From the IMG/VR virus record IMGVR_UViG_3300020392_000026, positions 1 through 44,501 of that record: 44,501 nt of DNA; one strand, written 5' to 3'. This DNA comes from a virus. Position numbers and translations under genes: made by a program. The notes beneath the pieces were generated by a model. That model was not told the origin of the DNA, searched no databases, and saw only the letters and a program-made list of their open reading frames with translations. Shown in pieces: positions 1 through 5,416 of the stretch (its first letter is position 1; each line of letters starts with the position of its first letter).

Positions 1-24
1 CCCGCCAGCGGTGACTAGCGGGGC
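1..24 (-). terminator. possible hairpin terminator at the left edge
   Basis: A hairpin pairs CCCGC (1-5) with GCGGG (18-22), with AG/CT pairs inside a mismatch and a small loop. It follows the stop of the small minus-strand ORF at 30-131, where a terminator of the leftmost transcription unit would be expected. The T-run needed on the minus strand would lie beyond the window edge, so it cannot be confirmed. Confidence 0.3.
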
Positions 25-29
25 TTTGT

Positions 30-131
30 TTATCTGCGCCTGCGGCGGGTTGGTTTACTGTTTGCCCTGCGGCTTAATTCTTCATAATCTTTGCCATAAA
101 GCAGGCGGCCGATAAGACTGAATAATATCAT
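30..131 (-). CDS. small basic hypothetical ORF (33 aa)
   Basis: This short ORF starts with an ATG that overlaps the stop of the upstream gene in an ATGA arrangement (128-131), a junction used repeatedly by genes in this window. The product has a hydrophobic or amphipathic N-terminus (MILFSLIGRLLYG) and ends in five consecutive arginines. Its function is not recognised; it could be a small membrane-attached or nucleic-acid-binding peptide. It rests only on coupling and position, and could be spurious. Confidence 0.35.
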   Translation of the reverse strand: MILFSLIGRLLYGKDYEELSRRANSKPTRRRRR

Positions 132-631
132 GCTGGTTTATTCTCCCTTGTTTCCAGATAATGGTTTAATTGTTGCAACACTGGGAAGATATGGTTGGCG
201 GGTTCGCCCTCTTCAAAATAGTGTTGCTGTTCATTGCTCCAGTTATAATCAATCAACTGGCGCAATCCTTTTAACATGAACGCCTCGCTGTTACGCTGTT
301 CTTGCCATGCCAACTGTATGCGTTCATCTAAAAAGCAATCGGCCAACCCATAACGGCTTGACCATGTTGCGTTGGGGTTGCGTTCTTTCAACCCCTGAAT
401 GTCAGAAAAGACGGAATTATTATCGCCGTCGTTATGCAAACGATAGTATGCGTTTTGCATACGGCGAAACCGTTCAAGATAGTAATTTTCCCCGCCCTTT
501 TGAACAGACGGTAACCGCCCCTGCCACGGGCCGGTCATAATCATTTTTTCATCAATTATCTCGTGTAAAGCTTCAGCTTGTTTCTGGAAACGGCCAGTGC
601 CGTTCCAATATGAATTTTCAGTCGTTCTCAT
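128..631 (-). CDS. hypothetical protein
   Basis: A 167-residue protein starting MRTTENSYW. I chose the ATG at 631, not an upstream start, because GAGGAG sits 8 nt before it and it then overlaps the upstream gene (stop at 618) by only 14 nt. The sequence is soluble and rich in aromatic and polar residues (WNGTGRFQKQ near the start, QQLNHYLETRENKPA at the end), with no family recognised. It belongs to the operon driven from the promoter at 1033-1061. Confidence 0.6.
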   Translation of the reverse strand: MRTTENSYWNGTGRFQKQAEALHEIIDEKMIMTGPWQGRLPSVQKGGENYYLERFRRMQNAYYRLHNDGDNNSVFSDIQGLKERNPNATWSSRYGLADCFLDERIQLAWQEQRNSEAFMLKGLRQLIDYNWSNEQQHYFEEGEPANHIFPVLQQLNHYLETRENKPA

Positions 632-812
632 TGCCAAGCTCCTCAACAAAAGAATTGTAACATTCTGACCGCTCAAACATTTCCTGCCTATCCATATTTT
701 GGATAGTCTCTAATAGGGCATTAGCAATTTTTTCTGGTGAAATTTCATCTGGGTCAGATTGGTGCGTGTTAACGGTGAACACGAAATTAAAATCATGTGT
801 CCATTTTTGCAT
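618..812 (-). CDS. small hypothetical protein (64 aa)
   Basis: A short acidic protein (MQKWTHDFNFVFTVNTH at the start, FVEELGNEND at the end) with no recognised family. Its ribosome binding site and start, GGAGTTAAAACGATG, are identical over 15 nt to those of the next gene upstream (start 996), which suggests duplication of the leader. It sits between two small ORFs in the leftmost operon. Confidence 0.65.
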   Translation of the reverse strand: MQKWTHDFNFVFTVNTHQSDPDEISPEKIANALLETIQNMDRQEMFERSECYNSFVEELGNEND

Positions 813-834
813 CGTTTTAACTCCTCTCCATATT

Positions 835-996
835 CTAAACTCCGTTTGGAATTACACTGACCAAATCATAGGTTTTAAACATGTCACGAACTTGTTGCTC
901 ACTATACGCATACACATACAAGGACAGAGCCTCTAATGCATCGCCTTCAACATTTGTTTCATAGATTTCTGCAAATTCAACCAAGTATCTAATCAT
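835..996 (-). CDS. small hypothetical protein (53 aa)
   Basis: A 53-residue ORF (MIRYLVEFAEIYETN at the start, YDLVSVIPNGV at the end). The start is well supported: ACTACGGGAG lies directly upstream and a consensus-like promoter lies at 1033-1061, so this is the first gene of the leftmost operon. The leader is nearly the exact complement of the putative small RNA at 5382-5452. No function is recognised. Confidence 0.6.
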   Translation of the reverse strand: MIRYLVEFAEIYETNVEGDALEALSLYVYAYSEQQVRDMFKTYDLVSVIPNGV

Positions 997-1032
997 CGTT
1001 TTAACTCCCGTAGTTTGTGAACGATACCCCCA

Positions 1033-1061
1033 TATATATGCGATTATGTCGGACAGGTCAA
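1033..1061 (-). promoter_or_regulatory. sigma70-like promoter for the leftmost small-gene operon
   Basis: On the minus strand, -35 TTGACC (1056-1061), a 17-nt spacer and -10 TATATA (1033-1038). It is embedded in the 3' end of the nuclease gene and its stop codon. Transcription would start around 1026 and reach the ACTACGGGAG leader of the gene starting at 996. The spacer carries a degenerate TGCGA...TGTCG pair resembling the TGCGACA boxes near 2900 and 3492. Confidence 0.65.
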
Positions 1062-1502
1062 GCTAAAAAGCGTGTCCCACGCAAAGGGTTGCTCACACCT
1101 AAACAGGGGTTCTACCTTAGTGATGCCGTACATTTTTAAATCAACTGCCGCGCTGGCAGGATATAATAGGCATTCAGCCGGTTCTGTTGGCTTGGTCTGC
1201 CGCTTAATTAAAACCCAGCATGACCCATGCTGATGTTTGGTAAGCCACGCCACCTGAGAGGGACGCAACTCAACACGATTGCCGGTGCAAAATTTTAATT
1301 CAACAAAATGAAATGAGCCGGTCTCGTCACATATAACAATATCTGGTATGCCTGCGCCTACCCAGTTTTCAATCCTCGTCAGAGATAACTTCCTCGTTGA
1401 CCTCTGCGCTGCTTCCTTTACTTGTTTGTAAAAGCCGCCCTCTCGCTTTGTCGCGATTGCTGGCATTTTCTTCTGGGGTAATGTCGATTGTAATCGGGGC
1501 AT
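1044..1502 (-). CDS. VRR-NUC family nuclease
   Basis: A 152-residue protein with a PD-(D/E)XK core of the VRR-NUC type. GAGIPDIVI carries the catalytic Asp (about D54), HFVELKF carries Glu and Lys (about E68, K70), and RPSQVAWL has the helix Gln (about Q83) typical of phage VRR-NUC and resolvase-like enzymes. It probably cuts branched or flapped DNA during replication, repair or packaging. The start at 1502 has AAGGAT 6 nt upstream and makes it overlap the small terminase gene by 134 nt, so it is likely translationally coupled. An internal ATG at 1466 has only a weak ribosome binding site. Confidence 0.8.
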   Translation of the reverse strand: MPRLQSTLPQKKMPAIATKREGGFYKQVKEAAQRSTRKLSLTRIENWVGAGIPDIVICDETGSFHFVELKFCTGNRVELRPSQVAWLTKHQHGSCWVLIKRQTKPTEPAECLLYPASAAVDLKMYGITKVEPLFRCEQPFAWDTLFSLTCPT

Positions 1503-1965
1503 AACTATCCTTAATTTCTTCCAGTGCTTTCAAGACCTCATCTTTATTCATGCTGTCGATAGACCCGTGTCTAATCTCAGATTTATTTACATAGATGTCA
1601 CCCTGTGCCTGACCTCTTCGATACTCAGCCTGCACAGCCGCAGAGTAAGCCCCGTTTTGCAGGGCAAGGTCACGGATGTTTTGTAGGTCACGGATGTGAC
1701 GCAAGTAAGTTATCCCGTACTTAGCGTCCAGTTCGTTTCGATAGGATTGAATGGCATGAACGACATGAGGTGATATAGCAGGGTTGGTTAACTCATATGC
1801 TCTCGTGTGGGCAGAGGTGGCAGAGTATCCAGCGTTGATGGCCGCCTCTCTCAAAGTTATCTGGCCGTCTTTGCTGACAAGCTCTTTTACAAAAAGTTCC
1901 TGCTTTCTTGTTAAAGGCTGGGCGGCTGTTGCTTTCTTCCGACCACGGGTCTCAATCTTTGCCAT
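1369..1965 (-). CDS. terS: terminase small subunit
   Basis: A 198-residue protein of the terminase small-subunit type. It opens with a basic tail (RGRKKATAA), followed by LTRKQELFVKELV and a helix-turn-helix region (REAAINAGYSATSAHTRAYE, about residues 39-58) that would bind the packaging site. The C-terminus is acidic. I chose the ATG at 1965 because AAGGA lies 8 nt upstream; an in-frame TTG at 1992 is possible but weaker. The large subunit is not adjacent and is not in the window. The repeat-rich region at 2013-2250 lies directly upstream and may be its DNA target. Confidence 0.8.
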   Translation of the reverse strand: MAKIETRGRKKATAAQPLTRKQELFVKELVSKDGQITLREAAINAGYSATSAHTRAYELTNPAISPHVVHAIQSYRNELDAKYGITYLRHIRDLQNIRDLALQNGAYSAAVQAEYRRGQAQGDIYVNKSEIRHGSIDSMNKDEVLKALEEIKDSYAPITIDITPEENASNRDKARGRLLQTSKGSSAEVNEEVISDED

Positions 1966-2089
1966 AAATAAATCCTTAGTTAAAAAGGTCAACTTCCTTA
2001 TTTCGGTATATACTATATAGGGGAAAATTCAAAAAATATTTTTTTTCAAAATTTGACGCACTAAGGCCGATTTTGATTTTTTTCTTGTA

Positions 2090-2136
2090 AAAGGTACCAC
2101 CTCTAAATTAATGGTGTTCCCCTTGGTGGTACCTTT
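2090..2136. repeat. 12-bp inverted repeat with GGTACC arms
   Basis: AAAGGTACCACC (2090-2101) pairs perfectly with GGTGGTACCTTT (2125-2136) across a 23-nt loop. Each arm contains the palindrome GGTACC, which recurs twice more in the tandem repeats at 2179-2205. There is no good T-run on either side, so it looks more like a binding site than a terminator. Confidence 0.75.
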
Positions 2137-2178
2137 AAAACCTTCTGTGTTTGTTGTATATCAACGGTTTTAGAAAAG

Positions 2179-2205
2179 AGTACCGTCGGTACCGTCGGTA
2201 CCGTC
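2179..2205. repeat. three tandem 9-bp units (GGTACCGTC type)
   Basis: AGTACCGTC, GGTACCGTC and GGTACCGTC stand head to tail with exact 9-bp period. On the minus strand they could be read as a Val-Pro-Thr repeat in a weak ORF, which I rejected because its ATG has no ribosome binding site and sits in a poly-A run. Short iterons upstream of the small terminase gene are consistent with terminase or initiator binding. Confidence 0.75.
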
Positions 2206-2267
2206 ATTTTTTTTTCAAAAAATATTTTTTTTATTTTTTCCCCTATATAGGAATAACGCAAAATAAA

Positions 2268-2293
2268 ACGGGGCAATCCGAAGACTGCCCCGT
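2268..2293 (-). terminator. intrinsic terminator of the C39-like gene
   Basis: ACGGGGCA (2268-2275) pairs with TGCCCCGT (2286-2293) around a short loop, with two more pairs possible after a mismatch. On the minus strand the stem is followed by TTTTATTTTG. It stands about 20 nt after the stop of the gene at 2316-2777. Confidence 0.8.
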
Positions 2294-2315
2294 GTTCCGC
2301 GGTCAAAGGTTAAAG

Positions 2316-2777
2316 CTACTTTGCGTGTAGCTCGTAAACCTCTGCCACTCGTGCTCTGCGCTTCACCCGTTTATCACGGATGCTGACAATTTCTTTAGTG
2401 CGGCCACAGACATAACGTCTGCCCTGCACTAATTGCCAATGCCAGCCTGCCACGATGAGGAACACCCGTTTGGCATTCCTGTCTTTGACAGAAGCCTTCA
2501 GCCAGCCCGCCAAGGTGACGCCGTCAGTGCGGTTGAATTTAACATCCCAATAAAGTCGGGCATCTCTCATTCGGATACCGTTTTTAAGTAGGATATTTTG
2601 CACTTCCCAAGTGCCAGTGCCGGTAATCATGCGGCGGTTACTAAATGCCCGAAGCTGGGCAGCGGCCTCGCCGGTTGTGATGCCGGTGATTGCGCTGATT
2701 ACGGCTGGCCCACAGTAGCGGTTTTTATCCCGCTTGGATGAACCGTGGTTGACAGGCTTAATGCGAAGATTGGTCAT
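2316..2777 (-). CDS. papain/C39-like putative cysteine peptidase or related fold
   Basis: A 153-residue protein with the signature of a peptidase-C39-like papain fold. NRYCGPAVISAITG (about residues 20-33) places a candidate nucleophile Cys at the start of a helix, and VAGWHWQLVQGRRYVCGR carries the candidate His. The usual Asp after the His is not obvious, so activity is uncertain. There is no signal peptide or double-Gly leader processing context. A strong ribosome binding site within AACTACGGGAGGGTCTTATG decides the start. It is transcribed alone, between the terminator at 2268 and the 420-bp regulatory region upstream. Confidence 0.6.
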   Translation of the reverse strand: MTNLRIKPVNHGSSKRDKNRYCGPAVISAITGITTGEAAAQLRAFSNRRMITGTGTWEVQNILLKNGIRMRDARLYWDVKFNRTDGVTLAGWLKASVKDRNAKRVFLIVAGWHWQLVQGRRYVCGRTKEIVSIRDKRVKRRARVAEVYELHAK

Positions 2778-3197
2778 AAGACCCTCCCGTAGTTATTAAC
2801 AGTTTCAAATAGCGATACCCACTTTGGGTATTGGGACACCTCCAACAGGTAATCCCCTTATTATATAATAATAACAGATACTTAGAATACTTGTATCCTA
2901 TATGCGACATATCTTATACCATATGCGACAAAATAAGAAAAAAATTATTCTCGTAAAATTACTCATAATGAGTATTAACCTAATTTAAGTTAAACTCCCA
3001 TAATCGCCCATAGAAGCCCATACAGTGGCTTCAGGTGTTTTCCGGTGGGTAAGTACCACGGGCCGTGCTCATCGCATTTTTAGCTTCCAGCCTTGGTTAC
3101 AGAGCCTTTTCTTTTTTTTAGGGGAGAAAGTTATAGGGTGTAAGATTGTATGTTATATTATAAGAGTAAGTGTTTATTTTATTATGGGAGATAAAAA
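2778..3197. promoter_or_regulatory. 420-bp gene-free divergent regulatory region
   Basis: This region separates the minus-strand C39-like gene from the plus-strand zinc-finger gene. From the left it holds the AACTACGGGAG leader (around 2782-2793), a small inverted repeat ATACCC/GGGTAT, a minus-strand TATAAT (2860-2865) without a good -35, and two direct copies of ATATGCGACA 21 bp apart (2900-2930). It then becomes AT-rich and ends in a GC-richer stretch (3001-3100) with no gene that has a start codon. TATATTATAAG around 3153-3165 may be the -10 region for the plus-strand gene. Confidence 0.55.
2900..2930. promoter_or_regulatory. operator-like direct repeats ATATGCGACA
   Basis: Two identical 10-mers at 2900-2909 and 2921-2930 have starts 21 bp apart, so they lie on the same face of the helix. 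An inverted copy of the core, TGTCGCA, lies at 3492-3498 within the promoter region of the next plus-strand gene. A regulator encoded nearby, such as the ribbon-helix-helix protein at 6147-6287, could bind them; that is inference. Confidence 0.5.
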
Positions 3198-3458
3198 ATG
3201 ATTTTTAATAAGCAAGTTCTTTGTCCTAACTGCGGCAAGAAAGCAAAAAAGAACACTGAAATTTGGTGGGAGAGACACTATGGTGAATACGCAGGAAACT
3301 TAAAAGTTATCCGACGGGAACAAACTTTTAACGGAGACATTTTAACTTTGTGGGACGAAGAAAGTTATAAAATGTATTGTGGTTATTTTTGCACCAACCG
3401 TTGTGCTCAAGAATTTGGTAATGCGGCATTTCATGCCAGTATATGTGCGGACGCTTAA
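3198..3458 (+). CDS. small zinc-finger protein (86 aa)
   Basis: A plus-strand gene preceded by TATGGGAGATAAAAAATG, a good Shine-Dalgarno. The product has CPNCGKKAKKN at residues 9-19 and a second cluster YFCTNRC near residue 65, giving a probable Cys4 zinc site separated by an aromatic-rich segment (EIWWERHYGEY). Family unknown; a small regulator or host-takeover protein is plausible. It is divergent from the C39-like gene. Confidence 0.7.
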   Translation: MIFNKQVLCPNCGKKAKKNTEIWWERHYGEYAGNLKVIRREQTFNGDILTLWDEESYKMYCGYFCTNRCAQEFGNAAFHASICADA

Positions 3459-3491
3459 AATGTCTCTCAGCTCAACATACGTGTGTCAGAT

Positions 3492-3512
3492 TGTCGCACC
3501 CCACTATATAAT
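3492..3512 (+). promoter_or_regulatory. TATAAT with overlapping TGTCGCA operator half-site
   Basis: TATAAT at 3507-3512 has only a weak -35 (TGTCAG, 3484-3489) at 17 bp. Between them is TGTCGCA (3492-3498), the inverse of the TGCGACA boxes at 2903-2909 and 2924-2930. This would be a typical repressor site within the promoter of the gene at 3590. Confidence 0.4.
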
Positions 3513-3536
3513 ATGGGAAAAATCTTATATAACTTT

Positions 3537-3556
3537 ATAAGCTCAAGAGAGCTTAT
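3537..3556 (+). repeat. 8-bp hairpin in the leader of the 77-aa gene
   Basis: ATAAGCTC pairs with GAGCTTAT around an AAGA tetraloop. It abuts the parS-like palindrome that begins at 3557. There is no following T-run, so it is probably an mRNA leader structure and not a terminator. Confidence 0.55.
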
Positions 3557-3572
3557 TGTTTCACGTGAAATA
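3557..3572. promoter_or_regulatory. parS-like palindrome
   Basis: TGTTTCACGTGAAATA matches the classical chromosomal parS sequence (TGTTTCACGTGAAACA) at 15 of 16 positions, with a perfect 12-bp palindromic core TTTCACGTGAAA. It lies 17 nt before the start codon at 3590, directly after a hairpin. No ParA or ParB gene is visible in the window, so it may recruit host ParB/Spo0J, or be an operator that resembles parS by chance. Confidence 0.6.
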
Positions 3573-3589
3573 TGAAAGGGAATACAACT

Positions 3590-3823
3590 ATGAAACTAGA
3601 AGCAAAAGACCAGAAGCAGGCCAATTTGTTTATAAAATGGATTTGTCTTAACGAGTGTAATTTTTCTGGCAACGATGAGGCTGTAATTGCACACAAGCGT
3701 ATCTTGCGTAGTTATCGTCAGGCAATGGCCAAGGCGTTAGGCATGAAGCCCACAGAGGTTCCCAGTGAAGCTCTGGACTTATACAAGGGCAATGAAGAGT
3801 TTATTGAAAACATGCAGCGTTAA
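3590..3823 (+). CDS. small hypothetical protein (77 aa)
   Basis: A plus-strand ORF (MKLEAKDQKQANLFIKW at the start). I chose the ATG at 3590 because AAAGGGA lies upstream; the ATG at 3572 has no ribosome binding site and sits in the parS-like palindrome. The product is helical, basic in the middle (HKRILRSYRQAMAKALG) and has two Cys. No family is recognised. It ends 6 nt before a bidirectional terminator and converges on the minus-strand operon. Confidence 0.65.
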   Translation: MKLEAKDQKQANLFIKWICLNECNFSGNDEAVIAHKRILRSYRQAMAKALGMKPTEVPSEALDLYKGNEEFIENMQR

Positions 3824-3829
3824 AAATTA

Positions 3830-3855
3830 GGGGCGGCTCATGGCCGCCCCTTTTT
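3830..3855. terminator. bidirectional terminator between convergent units
   Basis: GGGGCGGC (3830-3837) pairs with GCCGCCCC (3843-3850) around TCATG. The plus strand continues with TTTTT; the minus strand continues with TAATTTTTAA. It closes the plus-strand gene at 3590-3823 and probably the minus-strand operon ending at 3927. Confidence 0.85.
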
Positions 3856-3911
3856 AGATACAGGAATATTGGGATCGGCTGGTTAAAACTTTTCCTGCCT
3901 CTGATACCTTT

Positions 3912-3936
3912 ACGTCATCCACACGTTTAGTGGATG
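3912..3936 (-). repeat. 9-bp hairpin spanning a stop codon
   Basis: GTCATCCAC and GTGGATGAC pair around a 7-nt loop. On the minus strand the stem starts in the last codons of the gene at 3927-4175 and its TAA stop lies at the loop boundary. No T-run follows, so it may stabilise the mRNA 3' end instead of terminating. Confidence 0.6.
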
Positions 3937-4175
3937 ACCTCTTCTTCTTTTGCACACTCGCTTTCAAAGTCAGCCGCGATCCGCGCACCGCTAGCCATGC
4001 ACGATGTAATCATGCCTATGGCTGTTGAGCTGTCGGGTGAGCTGATAATTAAACGGAAAACAAGAGTGGTAAGCATACCGCCAAGAATAGCTCCGGCGTG
4101 TAGCCCTTCTTTTTCTAGCTGTTCGATAAGATTGTTAAGCTCTTCACCAGCTCTGTCATAATCTTCTACACTCAT
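3927..4175 (-). CDS. small hypothetical protein with hydrophobic centre (82 aa)
   Basis: Last gene of an operon of five genes joined by 4- to 8-nt overlaps. The N-terminus is acidic and helical (MSVEDYDRAGEELNNLIEQL). The centre is hydrophobic (GAILGGMLTTLVFRLIIS, about residues 28-45) and may be one membrane segment or a buried helix. The C-terminus is acidic. Function unknown. Confidence 0.65.
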   Translation of the reverse strand: MSVEDYDRAGEELNNLIEQLEKEGLHAGAILGGMLTTLVFRLIISSPDSSTAIGMITSCMASGARIAADFESECAKEEEVIH

Positions 4176-4363
4176 CCGCGTTTAATCCTTTCCCACGAGG
4201 CCAAGACCCGTTTTGCGCGGGCTACAGCTTCCCGGCTGTGCTCGCCTTCAGCGGCAATACGAGACGCATATAACTGCACACACATGTTAACATCGCCCAG
4301 AGCTTCCGTGAAGTCTATGCTTTTAGACAGGTCATATATTTCATCTTTCTTCATTGGCATCAT
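4172..4363 (-). CDS. small hypothetical protein (63 aa)
   Basis: Joined by ATGA overlaps to the genes on both sides (4172-4175 and 4360-4363), so translation is coupled. The product starts MMPMKKDEIYDLSKS and is predicted helical with a basic end (RAKRVLASWERIKRG). The second or third Met could be the true start. No family is recognised. Confidence 0.6.
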   Translation of the reverse strand: MMPMKKDEIYDLSKSIDFTEALGDVNMCVQLYASRIAAEGEHSREAVARAKRVLASWERIKRG

Positions 4364-4542
4364 CTTTTTCCTTTTAAAAAAACCCGAAGATAGCTTTCAA
4401 ACCCGCGTTGAAATTCGTTATCGGCGGGATCTATCTTAAACAAATACAACGCATTATCGACATCATAGATATCGCCGTTGGCTACTTGAGCACGAGCTTC
4501 TCTCGCGCCGTTAAGAAAATCTGAACTGATTAGCTCATTCAT
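4360..4542 (-). CDS. small hypothetical protein (60 aa)
   Basis: A coupled ORF within the 3927-5313 operon. It starts MNELISSDFLNGAREARAQ and ends FESYLRVFLKGKR, with a pattern resembling small phage proteins that carry an (E/D)F..GAR..A segment. No function can be assigned. Confidence 0.6.
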   Translation of the reverse strand: MNELISSDFLNGAREARAQVANGDIYDVDNALYLFKIDPADNEFQRGFESYLRVFLKGKR

Positions 4543-4877
4543 TGTGGCTTCTCCGGTTTATCTTGACCCGTATCCGGCATCCAGTGCGTTACGTCATCCG
4601 TCAGCCAACCGGTGTCGTTTCCAAATACATCATGCACCCATATTTTTGCGTCAGGGGCTTTACCGTTTTCAGTCACGCCCGTGGTGCCGTCAATCTTTTC
4701 ATACGGCCAGCCGTCAACGTAGCTGCCGTCTTCATTTTGATTAACGCCAATTTCCTCATGACGCTCATAAACGCCACGCTCAAGAACCGTAAAGTCAAAG
4801 GCGTCGTGATGAAAAAAATACCAGACCTTCTGCCCGTCTTTGGGTTTTTGGTCACCAATAAATATCCACTCACTCAT
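4539..4877 (-). CDS. DUF551-like protein (112 aa)
   Basis: The C-terminus DDVTHWMPDTGQDKPEKPQ and the N-terminal WIFIGDQKPKDGQKVWYF match the pattern of DUF551-type phage proteins, which end in a VTHWMP motif. The role of that family is unknown. It overlaps the upstream gene by 8 nt and the downstream gene by 4 nt. Confidence 0.7.
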   Translation of the reverse strand: MSEWIFIGDQKPKDGQKVWYFFHHDAFDFTVLERGVYERHEEIGVNQNEDGSYVDGWPYEKIDGTTGVTENGKAPDAKIWVHDVFGNDTGWLTDDVTHWMPDTGQDKPEKPQ

Positions 4878-5313
4878 CTTTCATCTCCACTTCACTTACA
4901 GGGTGTACATTTTCCATAGTCCACTCGTGACCATCATCTGCTTTGACCCACTGCGAGATATCGTCTGCATCTTTCGCAATCTGCCAAGCTGTATCAGCAT
5001 TTGGTGCTTCAACAACTAGTTCATATGCCACATCCATCGTGGCGGTTACTTTAAACTTTGGCATTGTTGTCCTCCTCATCACAGGTGCATCCAAAGCGGT
5101 CATTGCTGGCTCTGCGTTTTTGTTAGCTTCTTGATATCCGGCTTCATACGCACTGCGTATTTCGTCTTCGATATTTAAAAGATCATCGTGATTTATAACG
5201 CAAAGAACGGGGTTAGCGTCACCGGATGTTCGCACCATGTCATCATATTGATTAGTGTTACCTGATGCATAGGCAACAAGTCGTTTTACAGAATGTTTTG
5301 CACTAAACTTCAT
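4870..5313 (-). CDS. hypothetical protein, first gene of a five-gene operon (147 aa)
   Basis: The start is fixed by the leader AACTACGGGAGATTGAAATG behind a consensus promoter at 5345-5373. The protein seems to have two halves. The N-terminal half is acidic and helical. The C-terminal half begins at an in-frame ATG at 5064 (MPKFKVTATMDVAYELVVEA) and looks like a small alpha/beta domain. That internal ATG has the strongest ribosome binding site of the operon (AGGAGG, 6 nt spacing), so a 64-residue short form may also be made. No family is recognised. Confidence 0.65.
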   Translation of the reverse strand: MKFSAKHSVKRLVAYASGNTNQYDDMVRTSGDANPVLCVINHDDLLNIEDEIRSAYEAGYQEANKNAEPAMTALDAPVMRRTTMPKFKVTATMDVAYELVVEAPNADTAWQIAKDADDISQWVKADDGHEWTMENVHPVSEVEMKDE

Positions 5314-5344
5314 TTCAATCTCCCGTAGTTACGATTGTCTTCTC

Positions 5345-5373
5345 TATATATCTTATAACATCCCATATGTCAA
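5345..5373 (-). promoter_or_regulatory. sigma70-like promoter for the 3927-5313 operon
   Basis: On the minus strand, -35 TTGACA (5368-5373), 17-nt spacer, -10 TATATA (5345-5350), then a ~25-nt leader ending in AACTACGGGAG before the ATG at 5313. This is among the best promoters in the window, and it lies just after the terminator of the upstream unit. Confidence 0.75.
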
Positions 5374-5381
5374 GCAAAGAA

Positions 5382-5416
5382 AAAGCCCCCTGATGGTTGG
5401 ATCATCAGAGGGCTTT
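5382..5416 (-). terminator. strong intrinsic terminator (small RNA 3' end)
   Basis: A 14-bp stem with one G-U wobble pairs 5382-5395 with 5403-5416 around a 7-nt loop. On the minus strand it is followed by TTTTCTTTGC. It ends the putative small RNA and any read-through from the operon ending at 5496. Confidence 0.9.

Larger units (their letters stand above)
2013..2250. repeat. inverted-repeat and iteron-like region upstream of the small terminase gene
   Basis: This stretch between the small terminase gene and the terminator at 2268 has no convincing gene. It is bounded by a perfect 15-bp inverted repeat, CTATATAGGGGAAAA at 2013-2027 and its complement at 2236-2250. Each arm is followed inward by an A/T tract containing AAAAAATATTTTTT. 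Inside lie a 12-bp hairpin with GGTACC in each arm (2090-2101 with 2125-2136) and three tandem 9-bp units based on GGTACCGTC (2179-2205). The organisation recalls a protein-loading site such as a cos/pac region or origin; that function is inference. Confidence 0.7.

Noticed and set aside
307-540. Plus-strand ORF opposite the leftmost hypothetical gene
   Set aside because: It is a shadow of the minus-strand frame, with no ribosome binding site and no protein-like composition.
1966-1992. TTG start extending the small terminase gene
   Set aside because: The ATG at 1965 has a better Shine-Dalgarno and the family usually starts near that basic tail.
2103-2306. Minus-strand ORF with Val-Pro-Thr repeats (67 aa or 34 aa from an internal ATG)
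   Set aside because: The internal ATG is in a poly-A run with no ribosome binding site, the longer form crosses the terminator at 2268, and the repeats are explained by the 9-bp DNA iterons.
3001-3100. Minus-strand stop-free stretch with protein-like sequence (DEHGPWYLPTGKHL)
   Set aside because: There is no start codon in frame before an upstream stop; possibly a gene remnant, but unsupported.
4542-4919. Plus-strand ORF of 125 aa opposite the DUF551-like gene
   Set aside because: The minus-strand gene has a family match and coupled junctions; this one has neither.
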